A stretch of 64,000 nucleotides of DNA. Source: Gnetum montanum. Lineage: Eukaryota; Streptophyta; Gnetopsida; Gnetales; Gnetaceae. Location: assembly GCA_015680685.1 (NCBI GenBank), contig MNCI01033540.1, positions 182,072-246,071 of the forward strand, given 5' to 3'. The position numbers and the translations under genes are program-made. This document shows positions 12,076 to 24,700 of the stretch, piece by piece; position 1 is the first letter of the stretch, and every line of letters begins with the position of its first letter. The notes beneath the pieces are model-generated. The model saw nothing but the letters and a program-made list of their open reading frames with translations, was not told the DNA's origin and searched no databases.

Positions 12076-12492
12076 AAAACATGCAAAAATCGCCAACACA
12101 CTTCTAAGGCTTCCAACACCTATAATTGACTCCAATGTGGATTTCTTCTTCAAATTGGTGGCTACGCTATGCTATGCTACATAGTGTAGTACAACATAGC
12201 AAGCAACTATGCTACGCTCAACAATGTAACATAGTGTAGTAGATAGTTAGGCATAGTGTAGCATAGCAAGTAGCCATGCTATGCCAAACATGCTACACTC
12301 CATAGCATAGCACAACGTAGTAGGCAGCTACGCTACATTGGTTGTAGCATCTCTAGTTTTGACAGCGTGATTGCAATGTGGAAAGCTTGTTAATCAATCA
12401 GCTTTGCATGTCCATGCAGCATAGACACATCAACACCTTGTGAGTCTAGGGAATGTGATGTCCAAATCGCCTTTCTCACCTACTCTTAGCCC

Positions 12493-12500
12493 TATAAATA
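12493..12500 (+). promoter_or_regulatory. TATA box, B 5' LTR
   Basis: TATAAATA followed by CCCC, the same context as in the other Tat-like LTRs here. Confidence 0.6.
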
Positions 12501-13060
12501 CCCCAATGAACAACGCTCAAAGGGTTGGAAAATTTAAGGATTGGAAAATTGGCAATTCAAAAGGGCAAATCGGTTGGCAAAAGATTGAAGTTGGTTGGCA
12601 ATCTTGAGCATAGTTAACATTGGTGAGTTGACAAAAATCAAATAGTTAGCATTCCTATTTGGCATTCTGTTAGCTTCCTTCTGTTGCTTTTGTAGCATTT
12701 TTCATTGTTAGCTCATGAATCCGTGTTCAAGCATACAGTTGGCTTGCTTTCAATGTCTTTGGTTACTCTTGGGACCTCTATGCTTCCTAGCATTGCATAA
12801 CCAATTGTATCCACTTTGACAAAGTAAAGCCGTAATCTTGAAGCGGTGCATTTCTTAACTCTAGTTTAGATCATTTCCTTGCATATCATTGCATTTTACA
12901 TCATTTTCATTTCCTTGCATAAAATAATCAATATGTTATGTTATAAATTTTTTTTTCAAATCATGCATTTGCAAAAGGTTTAGTGACACCAATTAAGTCC
13001 TTGTCTGATCGACCAAACCATTTAAGGCACCCCATTTCCATTTTATCTAGTAGGGCCCTG

Positions 13061-13507
13061 TAGGACATAAAGCCTCCGATTGCCATTTGATTGTTTTGTT
13101 TCATGGTAGTTTTGCATGTGTTTTGTACCCTATCATGAACCAACGTAAATGTGACACCCTTTTGTAGTTATTTATGCATCGTGCGATATAGATCGGTCTC
13201 TCCAATGGTTCCTTTGGAATCTGGCAAAACATAAAGCCTTTGATTGCCTTCCGATCTACTTGTTTTTCTCGTTTGCAAACCCGTTTAGCTTTGTAACAAT
13301 AACTTCACCAAGCACTATTGCTAACACCTCTAACATTGAGGTTCCCTTCATGGTTTAAGCCATCATAGGTGCCGAACAACCACTCAGCCTGAGGATGGGC
13401 CACGTTGATCCCTCAGGATCCAAAATTGGGGACCTGAGGGCTTAGCCCAACAACATGAGCAATACAACTTTCTTTGCACTAAGGTGTAGGAAAACCTACC
13501 CTTAGAT
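13061..13507 (+). other. Element B, leader between LTR and gag
   Basis: No coding recognised. Two related words (ACATAAAGCCTCCGATTGCC at 13079, ACATAAAGCCTTTGATTGCC at 13230) suggest a local duplication. I could not find the tRNA-Asn priming site that A and C carry. The segment at about 13478-13505 (GCACTAAGGTGTAGG) may be its remnant, but that is weak. Confidence 0.4.
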
Positions 13508-14760
13508 GTGAAAGAACTCAAAAACAAGTGTAGTTTTGAGTTTGCTTACTGCAATAGGAAGGACTTTATTCCCACTCGCAACATTATAATCCCTTTAACA
13601 CAAACAAACCAATGGCTTCTAGATCAACTGATCCAGGTCCTTAGGCCTAGGAAGCTGCAAGACATAGCGTTTCATCATGATGATGCTTTCCAGGATGGAC
13701 AAGAGGAATTGGATTTCCAATCCAATGGGGGGGGGTGGGGTCAAACCAACCCTACCAGCATTCCTCCCACCCCATCCTTCTAGATAAACCTGCTCCATAC
13801 TGCTGCTCCCTTCGTGATCATGTCTACACCATCACAAATCATGATCACATCAATAACAAGTAGCCATGCCACTCCTTCGGTGCATCAACATGCCCATGCC
13901 CTTGTCTCAACCTTGGTCACTACTCCTCTAGTGATTTTTCCCCAATCCTTTTTTTCTTCACAACATACACCAATCACAGCTACCCTACCACACATTCAAA
14001 CAATACCTACCATTCAACAGTGGACCCATTCAATAGTATGGTCATGACACAGATTACTGCATGGTGCTAAAGGATGATTGATTAGGGGAAACTAGTGTTA
14101 GACAAAAGCAATTCAAGATTCCCTGAGAATCAATCCCTACATGTCTACACTGATCCTCTCAATGCCAACAATGTCGGTTACATTATCAATACCATCGGTG
14201 TTGAAGTAATCCTAGAATGCCCCAATAATCACTTGTGGATTATGTGCCTCAACGTAGTGTGGAGACACCACCAATGGCTAACCAAAGTCTGCAGCAACCT
14301 TTTGTCTTGAGATTCCCTCCTTGGACATCTCTCCTTGCATCTCCTACTCCCTGGGCACCTGCTCCTGCACCACTTGTTAGCAAAACTGCACCACCACTGC
14401 CATGCACATTAACATCATTAGCTCCATTCATCATCATGGGGCCAAGCCATGCAATAGCCTCCGCCCCACATAAGGCAGCTTCATAGCCTTCACATCCTAG
14501 GAAATGAGAAGTGCGCTTCACATGTGAAACATCAAGGGAAAGTACTGCCCCAGCTACTTCCAAGCCTACGTCTTCACCCCTTGCATCTACACCCTTGTTG
14601 TCAAAACATAACATTTCTACGCATGCATAATCTTCGCCACCTCATCCAAAAGGATCTGAACCCAAACATGAAATTGTCACTCCTCAGGAAATTCATCTTC
14701 TGGGATGAATAGAAGAGGAGAAAGGCAGTAAACCAAAAAGTGGCCAAGACCTCTTGAATG
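13508..14760 (+). pseudogene. Element B, gag with capsid domain deleted
   Basis: The N-terminal part (13508-13783 open frame) ends DGQEELDFQSNGGG, matching A's NGQEEFEFHFKSGG. A Pro/Thr/Ser-rich region follows (13760-14040). The next recognisable piece, HDTDYCMVLKDD near 14045-14080, is the start of the post-capsid region, so the central Gag capsid domain that is present in C (50640-51200) is missing. Next come NQSLHVYTDPLNANN (about 14125, as in A) and a Pro/Ala-rich tail. Structural protein of the particle in intact elements; not functional here. Confidence 0.7.
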
Positions 14761-15375
14761 CCCTCCCCTAGGTCAAGAAAAATTTAACATAGAAAAACAC
14801 TACGATGAGCTTGTACGACCTAATAATGACATCTACTACACATCATGAGGCTTTGGTTTGCATGTTAACAAGAATTCTGGTTGACGAGAACATGCTAGCA
14901 TAAGAGAAGGTGATCCATTTGGTCATGCTTCCTTCTACGCCTGTAGAGCCAAAGTCACCCCAACTGAATTTTTATGATGATTCCATTAGGGAAGACCTTG
15001 AATAAGGTCAGGTGACTACAACACCTCTCTTCATCATAATTCGGGTCGGCCAACATAAGATCTGAAGGGTACATGTTGATGATGGAGCTACCACAAATGT
15101 CATCCCTTTCCCTATTATGGACAAGTTGGGTTTGGTTGACCAGATCAAACCCACAACAACATCATGCCTAAAGTCATTCAATGGGGCATGGGTCNGGTAG
15201 TAACCTCTGAGAATGAAGCACCTGTCTCTGTGCACACTAACCATTTGGTAAGAGAACCAGCTTAGCTTGCCAATTCAGAAAACAAAAATGTGTGGGCTAA
15301 GTTGCCCTTCCAAGCAGAGGACAATGACATAGATGAAGGCTATGGCAAAGTGCCTCGACCTTACACCTAGCCCAA
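14761..15375 (+). pseudogene. Element B, aspartic protease
   Basis: Reads TPLFIIIRVGQHKI followed by VHVDDGATTNVIPF at about 15070-15110, where DDGAT is the active-site Asp region, then DKLGLVDQIKPTT. A and C have the same block. A single N stands at 15195, and the frame downstream is not readable as the second half of the domain. The protein would mature Gag-Pol. Confidence 0.75.
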
Positions 15376-15529
15376 TCCATGATGGGTCAATAAGTAGCTA
15401 CGCATAGCATAGCAACCCCACTAATTCTTGCCCAGTTGCCACCCTTTGTACATTTACCACCTTTTTGTTTTGCATCCATCCTTCTACACTAGGTAATAAT
15501 TAGACATTCTCTAAATCGTTAGCATATCA
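15376..15529 (+). other. Element B, spacer after protease
   Basis: Non-coding as far as I can see. It leads into the repeat array. Confidence 0.4.
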
Positions 15530-15870
15530 CTTTATTACAACGCAATGGCCCGAATGGCCTAAATATACACTACTATCCGATGGCCCAAAATGGCCTAAAC
15601 CTAGTAGGGGCCCGAAATGGCCTTAAACTAGTGATGGCCTAAAATGGCCTAAAACTAGTAAGGGCCTGAAATGGCCTTAAACTAGCGATGGCCCAAAACA
15701 ACCTAAAACTAGCGAGGGCTTGAAACAGCCTTAAACTAGCAATGGCCCAAAATGGCCTAAAATTATCCCATGGCCTAAAATGGCCTAGAACTATGCTACC
15801 CCATTGATGGCTTGAAATGGCCTAAAACTAGCAATGGCTTGAAATGGCCTAAAACTAAAACATCAAAAAC
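15530..15870 (+). repeat. Palindromic repeat array, B position 1 (between protease and antisense gene)
   Basis: About eleven units of roughly 28 bp: GATGGCCCAAAATGGCCTAAA with ACTAG between. GGCC...GGCC is the palindromic core. A carries the same array, in the orientation expected from its strand, at 34570-35345. Confidence 0.9.
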
Positions 15871-16031
15871 AAAAACTTAACATATAATTCATTACATAGA
15901 AAATGCATAAATCAACGTAGAACCAATTCATTTTCTAAAATTCTCCTTTTTCATTCAAAGCTTTTGTCATTTAAACAATGTTTGCAAAAATTCTACAATT
16001 TTTTTTCAAAATTTCAAAAAATCCCATGCTG

Positions 16032-19000
16032 TCACTTGTTTTCTTTATCTGCACCATCTTTGCCCACATCATTTTCTCCTGCATCATTCCCTTCCACATC
16101 ACCTTCCTGTACATTATCCTCTACTACCTCTTCATTCCCACCCTCTACAGGCCCTGCATCTTCACCTAGAACCTACATTGTAAAAGTGAAGTAGTCAGCT
16201 AGGGCAACACATGAAAGTTAGCATAAGTATAACAACATTGCCCTGACATTGTCTGGCACCCCAAGGAATACACGAAGATCTAATGGATCTGGGGCATAAG
16301 ACTTAGGAAATACACCTTAAGCAAGCAAGCATCTCATGAGTGAGTGCAAGCAGAAGCACAACTTCTCAAAGTATATGATAATGTACCTCATGGAGGGTAA
16401 CCAACTCCAAAATGAAGACCAAGTAAACAAGCACATACACAATCACTGCATCCTCAACATTCCCAACAATAAGTTATCATATGATATAAAACATTAAGCC
16501 TTGCATTATGAACAATAGACATGACCAAGATAACACGCATGCAGAATTTGAAAGCACAACCAACAAGACATGTATACACAAATAGACAAACATACAATTG
16601 CAAGCACAAACATACAAAGTCTACCGATAATGGTCTTCGTCCACCTAGAACAAGGCTCACCAAGAGCACATGTCCAAAAGACCTCCATCCTGAGGTACCT
16701 GGGAACCATCTTGTCTCTATTTGTATTTTCCCATACTCATTGTATCTAGGGTGAGTGGAAGTGCCAAGGATATTATATCCTACACGATTCAGCAAATGCC
16801 ATCTCGAAAAATGTCGTATTGGTGGAAACCGAAGTAGAGACTAGGTCTGATTCATCCCAAATGAATCACTAGAGACTTGAGATGAGAGCTCCTTGAGCAA
16901 AAAAATTCCTAAGTTGCCAGTAGAACTCCTCTCAACCATATCGCATACAATCACACAACTAGTCCAACCACAAGTAAACAAGTGGAAGACATCACCACAA
17001 CGCCATCGTTTATATCCTCATAGACAGCAACATATATCAGCTGCTCACAATTTCTCATCTATCCCCTCATGAAGAGTGTAGAACATTGCCATCAGGAAAC
17101 TCTTCCAAAATATATAAGGATGTGATCCTAGATCACCTAGGTATCAATCCAAAGGGACCATTAAGCAAAAAAGCTCAATGGAGTAACACAACTAAAGAGC
17201 ACAACCATATCCCAAGAAAATTTCAAAAACGCTCTAATACCATCTGTAACAATGTTGCCCTGACGTTGTCCGGCACCCTAAGGAATTCACAAAGATCCAA
17301 TGGATCTGGGGCAGAAGACTTGGGGAATACGCCTCAAGAAAGCAAGCATCTCACAAGTGAGTGCAAGAAGAAGCATAGTTTCTCAATGTATATGATAATG
17401 CACCTCATGGAGGGTAACCAACTCCAAAAAGAGGATCAAGCAAACAAGCATACACACAACCTTGTAGATAACATCGGTGGGAGGGGAGATGAAGCACCTA
17501 AAAGGGAAGGTGCCTCACCCCTAGATCCCTCATGATCTGGTACAAGGTGTGGCCTGGCACCACACCAAAACTATCCAATCTTGGCTACCTACATATCTAC
17601 GACCATCATAGAATCAGGGCCATGTAGTTCTCCATAGAGAAGATGGGAATGAAGAGGACTTAGAGAAGAGTTGCAATAGGAGGGTGCCCTGTTACTAGCT
17701 TGGTACCACAAAGCCAAGGTGGGTTTTCTAACACTTGAGAGTCGCTCGAGGGCACCTCAGAGTGTTCCATGGCCCTCAAACCATGGGGAGAGCCTAAGAG
17801 AACCATCACTCTAGGACATCATAAGCCTTTTCCATAATAAAAAGTGACTAACCCGAGACGGCCTTGCATCTGTTTCAAAGGGTATGTGATCCAAGCCAAG
17901 CCCAAGGTCTTGCCAAACCTCCTCCTCCATGATATTGGCCCAATTCATATTACTTGGTTCAACATCTATATCAGCTTTCTCCTTTTCAATGGCCATCCAT
18001 CTTGGTGGTCCTAGAGAAAAGGAGGGGGTAGCAGTCTCACCTGTGAAAAGATCCACTTCCTATTCAAGAGATTCACTGACCTTTACCTACTACATGAACT
18101 TGTTATAGGCCTTAAAAGCACTAATGACATTTAGAAATGCTTTATAAGTAAATGCTTACATTGAAGCATCCCTCTATAGTTTGTGGTAGGTGGCACATTC
18201 AAGTTTATACATGTGTTTATGGTTTTTCTAGGACTGCCCCCACTCTTAAACTTTGGCATTGTAATCTTTCTAGTCTTGATTATTTTAGGTCAACAAGTCC
18301 ATCTGCATCTACTGTTCTATTATTTCTCAGGTGGCTTCATTGTTGTGATGCATGACTATCCAATATCTGGCATAATCTCTCACAGTCATGCACCAATTGC
18401 CATCATTATTATCATGGGCCATGAGGAATTCATTCCTCGATTTGAGGTCCCCCACTTTGGTGCTTAGTTTAGCCTTCTCTTTCTCAGCCTTCTAGACCCA
18501 TTTCCACAGGTCCTCATTGATGCACCTACACTCCCACAAGGAGCATGTCGAGGGTAAAGTGCATTTGCTAGCCTTGTCGTATATGCCACCAGGCACCTCG
18601 GCCACTTCAGGCAGGAATGTAGGCACGGTGCGAACTTTCAATGCCTGTGTCAGGTCCCATTTGAGTCAAGAGGCTATAACCACATAAAGAGTGCATCAGT
18701 CACATTAGTATAACAAGGTTAGAAAACTCAAGAAATTTAGTATAGCAACATGAAAGAGCCTAGCATAGCTACTTACCTACTTCAAGATCGATCTTCTTGA
18801 GATGGCCGATCATGTCATCGACGACCCCCTACATGAATGTAAGCTTGCCAGGGATCTTAGCCCATGGTTCCAGCTGAATTAGAGGAGGTCCTGCAGCATT
18901 AACAATGATGTCTTTCATACAACTAAATGTGTTAGTAATGACCAAGGTAAATTGTGATAAGGCTGTGAGCAGAGCAAATGATAGTGTGAGGGCTCCTACC

Positions 19001-22000
19001 CAGTAAACCCTCGGGGGTGATAATGGGGGGATTTCCCATCAACACATCATCAAATATATTGTCAAACTCACTAGCATCTAATTGTAGTTCCCCTCCTTTC
19101 TAACTCAAAACTATGGTAGCATCCTTAGCATCCATATGATTTCCCGATGCAGAAGTCCCTTCTAGGTTGATGCAGGCTTCTTCTTTATTTGCTAGGGCCT
19201 TTCCTTTGGAGGCACCAACATGCTCCTCATCCAATGGATAATCCTCTTCATCTCCAAAAATGTCCTCCTCATCAGCAAGAGGATTTTCCTTGACAATAAG
19301 ATCCCCTTACCCAATGACAAGAGCTCCTTCCCTTTTGACCAAGGCCCTATTCTCTGAGATTAGGACCTTTGTGTCTTTATTTGCCACTACTATTTTGGGG
19401 GCCGACACCTCTTCATCAACTTCTTCCTCTTCCTGTTCTTCCTCTAGCAACAAAAACATATTTGCATTAGCTTAAAGTAGGTGCTATGCTATGTTACGCT
19501 ACTTAGCGTAGCATAGCATAACAAGCATTAACAAAATAGGTGAAGAAATAAACATAAGCAAAAACATTCACTGATGGGAGGCTGTGTCCTGCATAGCTTG
19601 AACTACAATGTCTACCCCTCTTCTTCTTCTGTAAAAATGGTCTCCTCAACTAGTTGAGGCCTCTTTCGCCGCATCTTGATGGCCACTATCTCAGTGATGA
19701 AAATTTCCCCTACGATACACTACTAGTAGTTGTAGGGGGCACCTCTCCCATGCTGTCTTGGCCATGAAAGTTGCGAGCCACCTGATCCTTAGTCGTCATA
19801 GAGAATGACTCCCCAATAGCCTCTGGGGGATCTTGGGCTTAGGTGGTCTAGAGGATTTTTCAAATCCACAGTTTGGAAACCTGATTGCGATTTTGCATAT
19901 CCCAGACTCTATTCTTGTGGACTACCAAAAACTCCACGAAACGCTATAAATAGGCTATGTAAAAGGCGTAATGCACATTGAAATGGGACTCCTTCTTATG
20001 AAGTACCACGATTTTAGTTTGCAGGCTTTTGCATAGATACTTAGCCCAGTTATAGTGAGCCCCCTCTTCCATAACCTCCTGCATCATCTAGGCTTGCTCA
20101 ATCCCAAGGATCTTTCCTTGGGAAAGTAGCTAGGGGAAAGCGTGAGCACAAAAGACAGGATAAACGTATTTGGCAGGTCTCGGCCTGACCTTCTCCATGG
20201 GAATCCTGTTTCACTCCTTTGCAACCCCTAGCCACTTCTCAATGTCCTCCTTTTGATAGTTCACCTCTTTCTTGGTCTTTGATCCTATGAGGGAACCATT
20301 AGCAAGGAAACTGAAAAGGTCTGTGAATAGATGGTCATTGATTTCAATCACCACCCACACACCGTGTACACATCTGCAGAAGTGGTCTACCTTGTTGAAA
20401 AAGGAGTCAGCTAGGGAAAGCATCTTCATGGTAGGGACGCTTGGATTTTGGAAAGCATCCATGAGCCCAGCATCTTGAAGATGCTTGAGCAAGGATTTTG
20501 AGGCCACACTGCATATCCAACATTGGCTCTCATCTACCTCCCCATACTTGAAGTAGATGTTGGCTTCCTGGTTCCTAGAGGTTATCACCATCACCTCCTA
20601 GGACTTCTTTCCCCCTATAGCAGTTTGCACAGAAACAGTTAGCACAATAAATACAAAAAAAATAGTAATGAAACTCAAACATGAAGTAACTACTATTTAG
20701 CTTACCAAGCTTAAACGGTGATGAGAATGATGGAAGATTATCCAAGACATCTTCAATGATGATCAGTTTAAAGGGTGCCCATCCCTCATCCAACCAACCA
20801 GACTCCTTGCATTTGTTGTAGAGTTTGGGATACTAGGTTGGGTAGGTTTGGTATTCATCCCCTCACTATCCTATCACACTTGTACATATATTCTCAGTGT
20901 AAGAAAACTCCCAAAGCGCCATCTATGCTAAGGTAAAAACATCTATATCACCGTGAAGCCCTTCCTCGTTGATGTAAAACCTAGTAACAAAAACACACTG
21001 TTAACATTTGGCTAGTGTAGCAAACATTGCATAGCATAGCAGAACATGGCTACAAAACTCATCCACCAACACTATAAATGATTCCTAGTGGGTTTTGGAA
21101 GCAAGTTTCCATATGATGTGTAATAAACAAAGTATTGTAGAGGTGGTAGCGATTATACTCAGGCATATCCTAGATCTAGGCCAAATGCCTCAAATTTTTT
21201 GGGTGTTGACTAGAGCCTTCTACCTACCCACTACTAATTGATCCATCCATCAAAAATCTTAGAATACCTTTATTTGCCCCAGGAAATAAGGTTTCTATTA
21301 TGGTGGAAGCTACTTCCTCTGCCAGGTGTCACCAAACTATCACACTGAAGCGTTGGAGGAGAAATTGTAGGAACTCCTATGCTCCCTCCTCGAACCAAAC
21401 TACCTCCTCTCCTATAGGTGTATTGGGGGGAAGAACATTGGCCACTAGTCCACTCACATAGCACAGGACCCCTACAATTTCAAGGATAATCAGGATTGGC
21501 CTTAGAGCCACCCTATAGAATACAATAGAAAATGTTAGCACCATGTCCAAGTGCAATACACACATAGCATAGCAAAACTAGCATTTTAGCAAATAGCATA
21601 GAACAATTCTCTTTATGCACATAGCATAGCAAAAACATGAAGGCAATAGTGTAGAAAACTTAGCTTAGCGTAGCAATAGAGTGATTAGCCCTAACAAAGC
21701 AATTAACATTACGCCATGATAAAACACATGTTATACTATCACATCACACATGGCCAAATCCTCCTGAGGGTCCTACGCTACACTATTTACTACCAAGTGG
21801 CTCAAATCATCCAAGTCTCTGCTGCAATGATAGTGGTAGTGATGATAGTCTAAGCAACCTTGCATGTAACCTTAGCATAGCATCTATACATCCACCATAG
21901 CCAAAACAATAATAGAGACGGTGTAAGGGCCAAAACAATGACAACATGATGATAGAAAACATATATAGCTAAAACTAAATTGCATAAATAAAAGCAAGAA

Positions 22001-22172
22001 AAATAAAAGTAATAACAGAAGCATGAGAAAATAGAGGAAGCATAGTAGCCTATCAGGTCAATGGTGTCTCCTCTCGTGTTGCGAAACATGCCTGCATCAC
22101 ACGCCCTAGGGTTTCCTTCACTTCATTGACCTTAGCGAGTGCCATGTGCTTGCATTCTTTCTTGGGAGCCAT
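16032..22172 (-). pseudogene. Multi-exon antisense gene of element B
   Basis: Runs opposite to B's gag-pol. Exon 1 begins MAPKKECKHMALAKV (ATG at 22172). Later exons align with the antisense gene of A: about 21395-21067 (GVPTISPP... to NPLGIIYSVG), 20980-20706 (FYINEEGL... to LG), from 20614 on (FKYGEVDESQCW, HYNWAKYL, VEFLVVH), a Glu-rich acidic stretch from 19443, a helical stretch (about 18560-17800, SLWECRCINEDLWKW) and a last acidic exon ending at the TGA at 16032-16034. Introns 21066-20981 and 20705-20615 have GT/AG borders. Intron 19615-19444 contains a CTATG palindrome. I do not recognise the protein family. Scattered stops and the TRIM insertion suggest it is no longer functional. 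Confidence 0.75.
16228..17458 (-). mobile_element. TRIM-like miniature LTR retrotransposon inside B's antisense gene
   Basis: Two direct repeats of 214 bp (16228-16441, 17245-17458) share words such as TGCCCTGAC(A/G)TTGTC(T/C)GGC and CTCATGGAGGGTAACCAACT. Just left of the right copy, on the - strand, the LTR end ...GTTACA is followed two bases later by TGGTATTAGAGC (17242-17231). That is the initiator tRNA-Met priming site TGGTATCAGAGC with one C-to-T change, and it fixes the orientation as -. A purine-rich stretch (GTTGGGAATGTTGAGGATG on the - strand, about 16445-16467) sits next to the other LTR. The roughly 800-bp internal part has no recognisable pol. Target duplication not resolved. Confidence 0.8.
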
Positions 22173-22479
22173 TATCTTACTTTTTGATCCTTGCCTCGTA
22201 GCTACATTGAAATCTCCTTGCTCTCTATTGGCACAATCTCTCTACGCTCCGAATGTGGGCTCTGTGATGTTACGGTGCAAATGACGAGTTTACCAAGGGT
22301 TAATCCCTATTTAGAGCTACAATAGTGAAAAGGAAAATTTTCATTTTCTCTCTCCGTTTAATGCGGAGTATACTGTGCAACATAGCATGCCTGCCAAGAC
22401 ATGGTAGCACTATTCACATTAAAACAGGTGGGCCTGGGTGAAGGGCCTTGAGATGATTTAAGCTAGCTGTTTTCCTTCC
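22173..22479 (+). other. Element B, spacer upstream of the antisense gene
   Basis: Matches A 10991-11329 by eye in reversed orientation. If the antisense gene has its own promoter, it should lie here. I see no clear TATA box in the right place. Confidence 0.4.
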
Positions 22480-22700
22480 CAAGAATATCTAGTTAGTGGT
22501 CCTAAAAGACCTTAAACTAGCAATCCTAGTGCATAGTTTCAATCTAGTTAGCAGTCCGCAATGACATTAAACTAGTAGTTTCGTATTTTCTTACATCAGC
22601 AGTTTTGCACTTTTACATTAGAATTTTTGCATTTTTTACATCTTAGTGGTCCCCCATGACCTTAAACTAGAAAATCTTAAGCTTTGCATCATGCTTTGCT
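22480..22700 (+). repeat. Palindromic repeat array, B position 2 (between antisense gene and pol)
   Basis: Units such as GGTCCTAAAAGACCTTAAAC and CAGTCCGCAATGACATTAAAC followed by TAG, related to those at 25920-26460. They are more degenerate than the other arrays. Confidence 0.7.
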
Positions 22701-23575
22701 GATTACATCTTATTGCTACTTTGCAAATTTTCACTAGACACGATTACTACCAATAGGTACCTGTTAACTAGACTTTCATCTCATTTTGGTAGGTTGAGCG
22801 AGAATGGAAATCCATCGTGATCTCTCTTCACCTTTAACCTTAGCATGTCCAGATGGAAAATTCATAAGACAAATGAACCTAGATCTAATAGACTGGGTAT
22901 CACCCATAGTTAGCACTGTAGCATCCTTAGAAGCATCTCTACACTAGCTTGAGCATCTGGTCCAAACCCTAGATTTAGAGGATGGGGATGTAACTGAGGA
23001 TCCTCTCATCGAAACGCCTCTGACCACATCTAGGGGAAGTTAAAAACATTGAAACTTAGTTCCCTCCTAGATTCGCAAACACACAAAGATGTAGCCAAAA
23101 TTTTGCAAGAAAACATTGAAGTCTTTACATGGTCATATAGTGACATGCCAGGTTTAGATCCAAGGCTGATATAGCACAACATCATCTTAGACCTGTGCAT
23201 GAAAGCAGTTAAGCAGAAGGCTCATAAGGTTAAACCAGAAATCGCACTGGCCATACAGGATGAAATCACCAAACTATACTAGGTTGGTTTCATCTGAGCA
23301 ATTGATTACTCAAAATGGGTGTCCAACATCGTTATAGTTTCTAAGAAAACGAGAGGAATACAAATTTGTATAGACTTCTGGGATCTGAACAAGGCAACGA
23401 TCAAAAATAATTTTCCACTTCTGAGTATCAATCAACTCATTGACACTACGGATGGTCATGCTCTATTATCCTTCATGAATGGTTTCTCTAGCTACAACCA
23501 AATTCGCATTAACCTAGAGCATCATTTAACAACAACTATGTGGGTTACAAGGTAGAGTACAATTCATCAGAAGGT
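22701..23575 (+). pseudogene. Element B, pol leader and reverse transcriptase with active site deleted
   Basis: A spacer (22701-22860) is followed by pol. After the linker (GLDPRL, about 23155) the fingers and palm start read well (SNIVIVSKKTRG, CIDFWDLNKATIKNNFPL, 23319-23555 open). At about 23541-23550 the reading jumps from TTTMWV straight to RVQFIRRF, which in A and D belongs to the RT thumb. The roughly 380 bp that hold YVDD in A (about 8400-8010) are absent. The product could not polymerise DNA. Confidence 0.87.
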
Positions 23576-24105
23576 TTATAGCAAAGTTGACTGACAAGTT
23601 ACAGCCCATGCAACATCTACTAAAGAAAGGGGTTAACTTTGAATGGACACCACAGTGTCAACAAGCCTTCCATGATCTGAAGAAAGACCTCTTTTACCTC
23701 CCAACTATTTACCCACCACAGAGGGACAAGCCTTTCTTCATCTACCTTTCCACCTCATACATGTCTATCATAGCACTGTTATGTCAGAAATGAGATGATG
23801 GTTCTGACATACTAGTGTACTACCTAAGTCATGCATTGATAGCATATGAAGTGAAATACAATGAGATGGAGAGAAACTTCCTTGCCTTAGTATTTTCATT
23901 GAAGAAGTGGGGACACTACCTATTTCGTAGAAAAATTAACATTATTTGCAAAAGAAACATACTTTGAGCTATCACAAAAAATTTGTATTGGAGCAATAGG
24001 ATAGCCTAGTGGAAAGTGATAACAGCGAAATTTGATTTGCACTATGTGAGCCAATCATCAACAAAAGGTCAAGCCATAGCAACATAACTTACGACCTCAC
24101 CCGTC
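23576..24105 (+). pseudogene. Element B, RT thumb end and gypsy RNase H
   Basis: Open frame 23587-23793 reads DKLQPMQHLLKKGVNFEW and KPFFIYLSTSYMSIIALLCQK, as in D. After one stop it continues with YYLSHALIAYEVKYNEMERNF and HYLFRRKINIICK, ending near KFDLHYVSQSSTKGQAIA. Typical gypsy RNase H followed by the linker to the second RNase H. Several stops. Confidence 0.85.
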
Positions 24106-24700
24106 GATGACCAGGCGATCATAGACCTTGAATTCCCATACGAGCATGTTAGCACTATCAACACCATCCCATCACCTCTTAAAGCCACTTTGCATTTCGA
24201 TGGTGCCTCGACCACACGAGGGGGTAGTGTAGCTACTATCATCACATTCCCCTTCAGGGAAATGCAACCTTTTGCTTATCATTTTGCGTTCCCTTGTACA
24301 AACAACATGGTAGAGTACAAGGGGTTACTCAAGGGTCTTCTAACTACCCAAGCATTAAGCATACAACACCTGGCGATTCATGGAGATTCATAGCTAGTTG
24401 TGAATCAAATCACCGAGGTCTATGCTTGCAAAGCTACACACCTGCAATGCTATTATGACTTGGTGAAAAGCCTACTTAAACAGTTTGCAACTACAGACGT
24501 GCAACACATGCCACGTAATGAAAACACCATAGCAGATGACCTGGCCACCCTAGGATTAAATATTCCATCATACTTGTTTGCAAATTTACCAACCTCAATT
24601 ACCAAGTATACTGAGCTTATCACTCAGGTAGGACACGTAGCCTTTGTTTTCACTGCGGATACCTAGGAGTGGTACATCAACATTAAAGCCTACCTGTAAC
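24106..24700 (+). pseudogene. Element B, archaeal-type RNase H
   Basis: Reads LHFDGASTTRGGSVATIIT (open frame from 24190), CTNNMVEYKGLLKGLL, AIHGDS, then after a stop VNQITEVYACKATHLQCYY and PRNENTIADDLATLGLNI. The acidic residues of the RNase H fold (Asp of FDGA, Glu of VEYKG, Asp of HGDS, Asp of ADDLA) are all visible. Best-kept part of B's pol. Confidence 0.87.

Larger units (their letters stand above)
11330..13060 (+). repeat. Element B 5' LTR
   Basis: Starts TGAAACACCCTAAATTTT and can be followed against 27827-29570 with scattered substitutions. The match ends near TATCTAGTAGGGCCCTG (about 13060), so the true 3' end is unresolved. It contains CTATG/CTACG words forming strong inverted repeats (11650-11690, 12033-12075, 12160-12340). 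Confidence 0.88.

Noticed and set aside
14249-14614. 121-codon - strand frame, Gly/Ala/Val-rich
   Set aside because: Exact shadow of the Pro/Ala-rich gag tail of B on the other strand (Pro codons CCN read as Gly GGN in reverse). A has no matching - strand counterpart.
15195-15195. Single N in B's protease as an assembly seam
   Set aside because: No duplicated sequence on its two sides, unlike the N at 46530. It may be only an ambiguous base.
17086-17535. 149-codon + strand frame
   Set aside because: It spans the end of the TRIM internal part, its priming site and its right LTR. A frame crossing an LTR border is chance.
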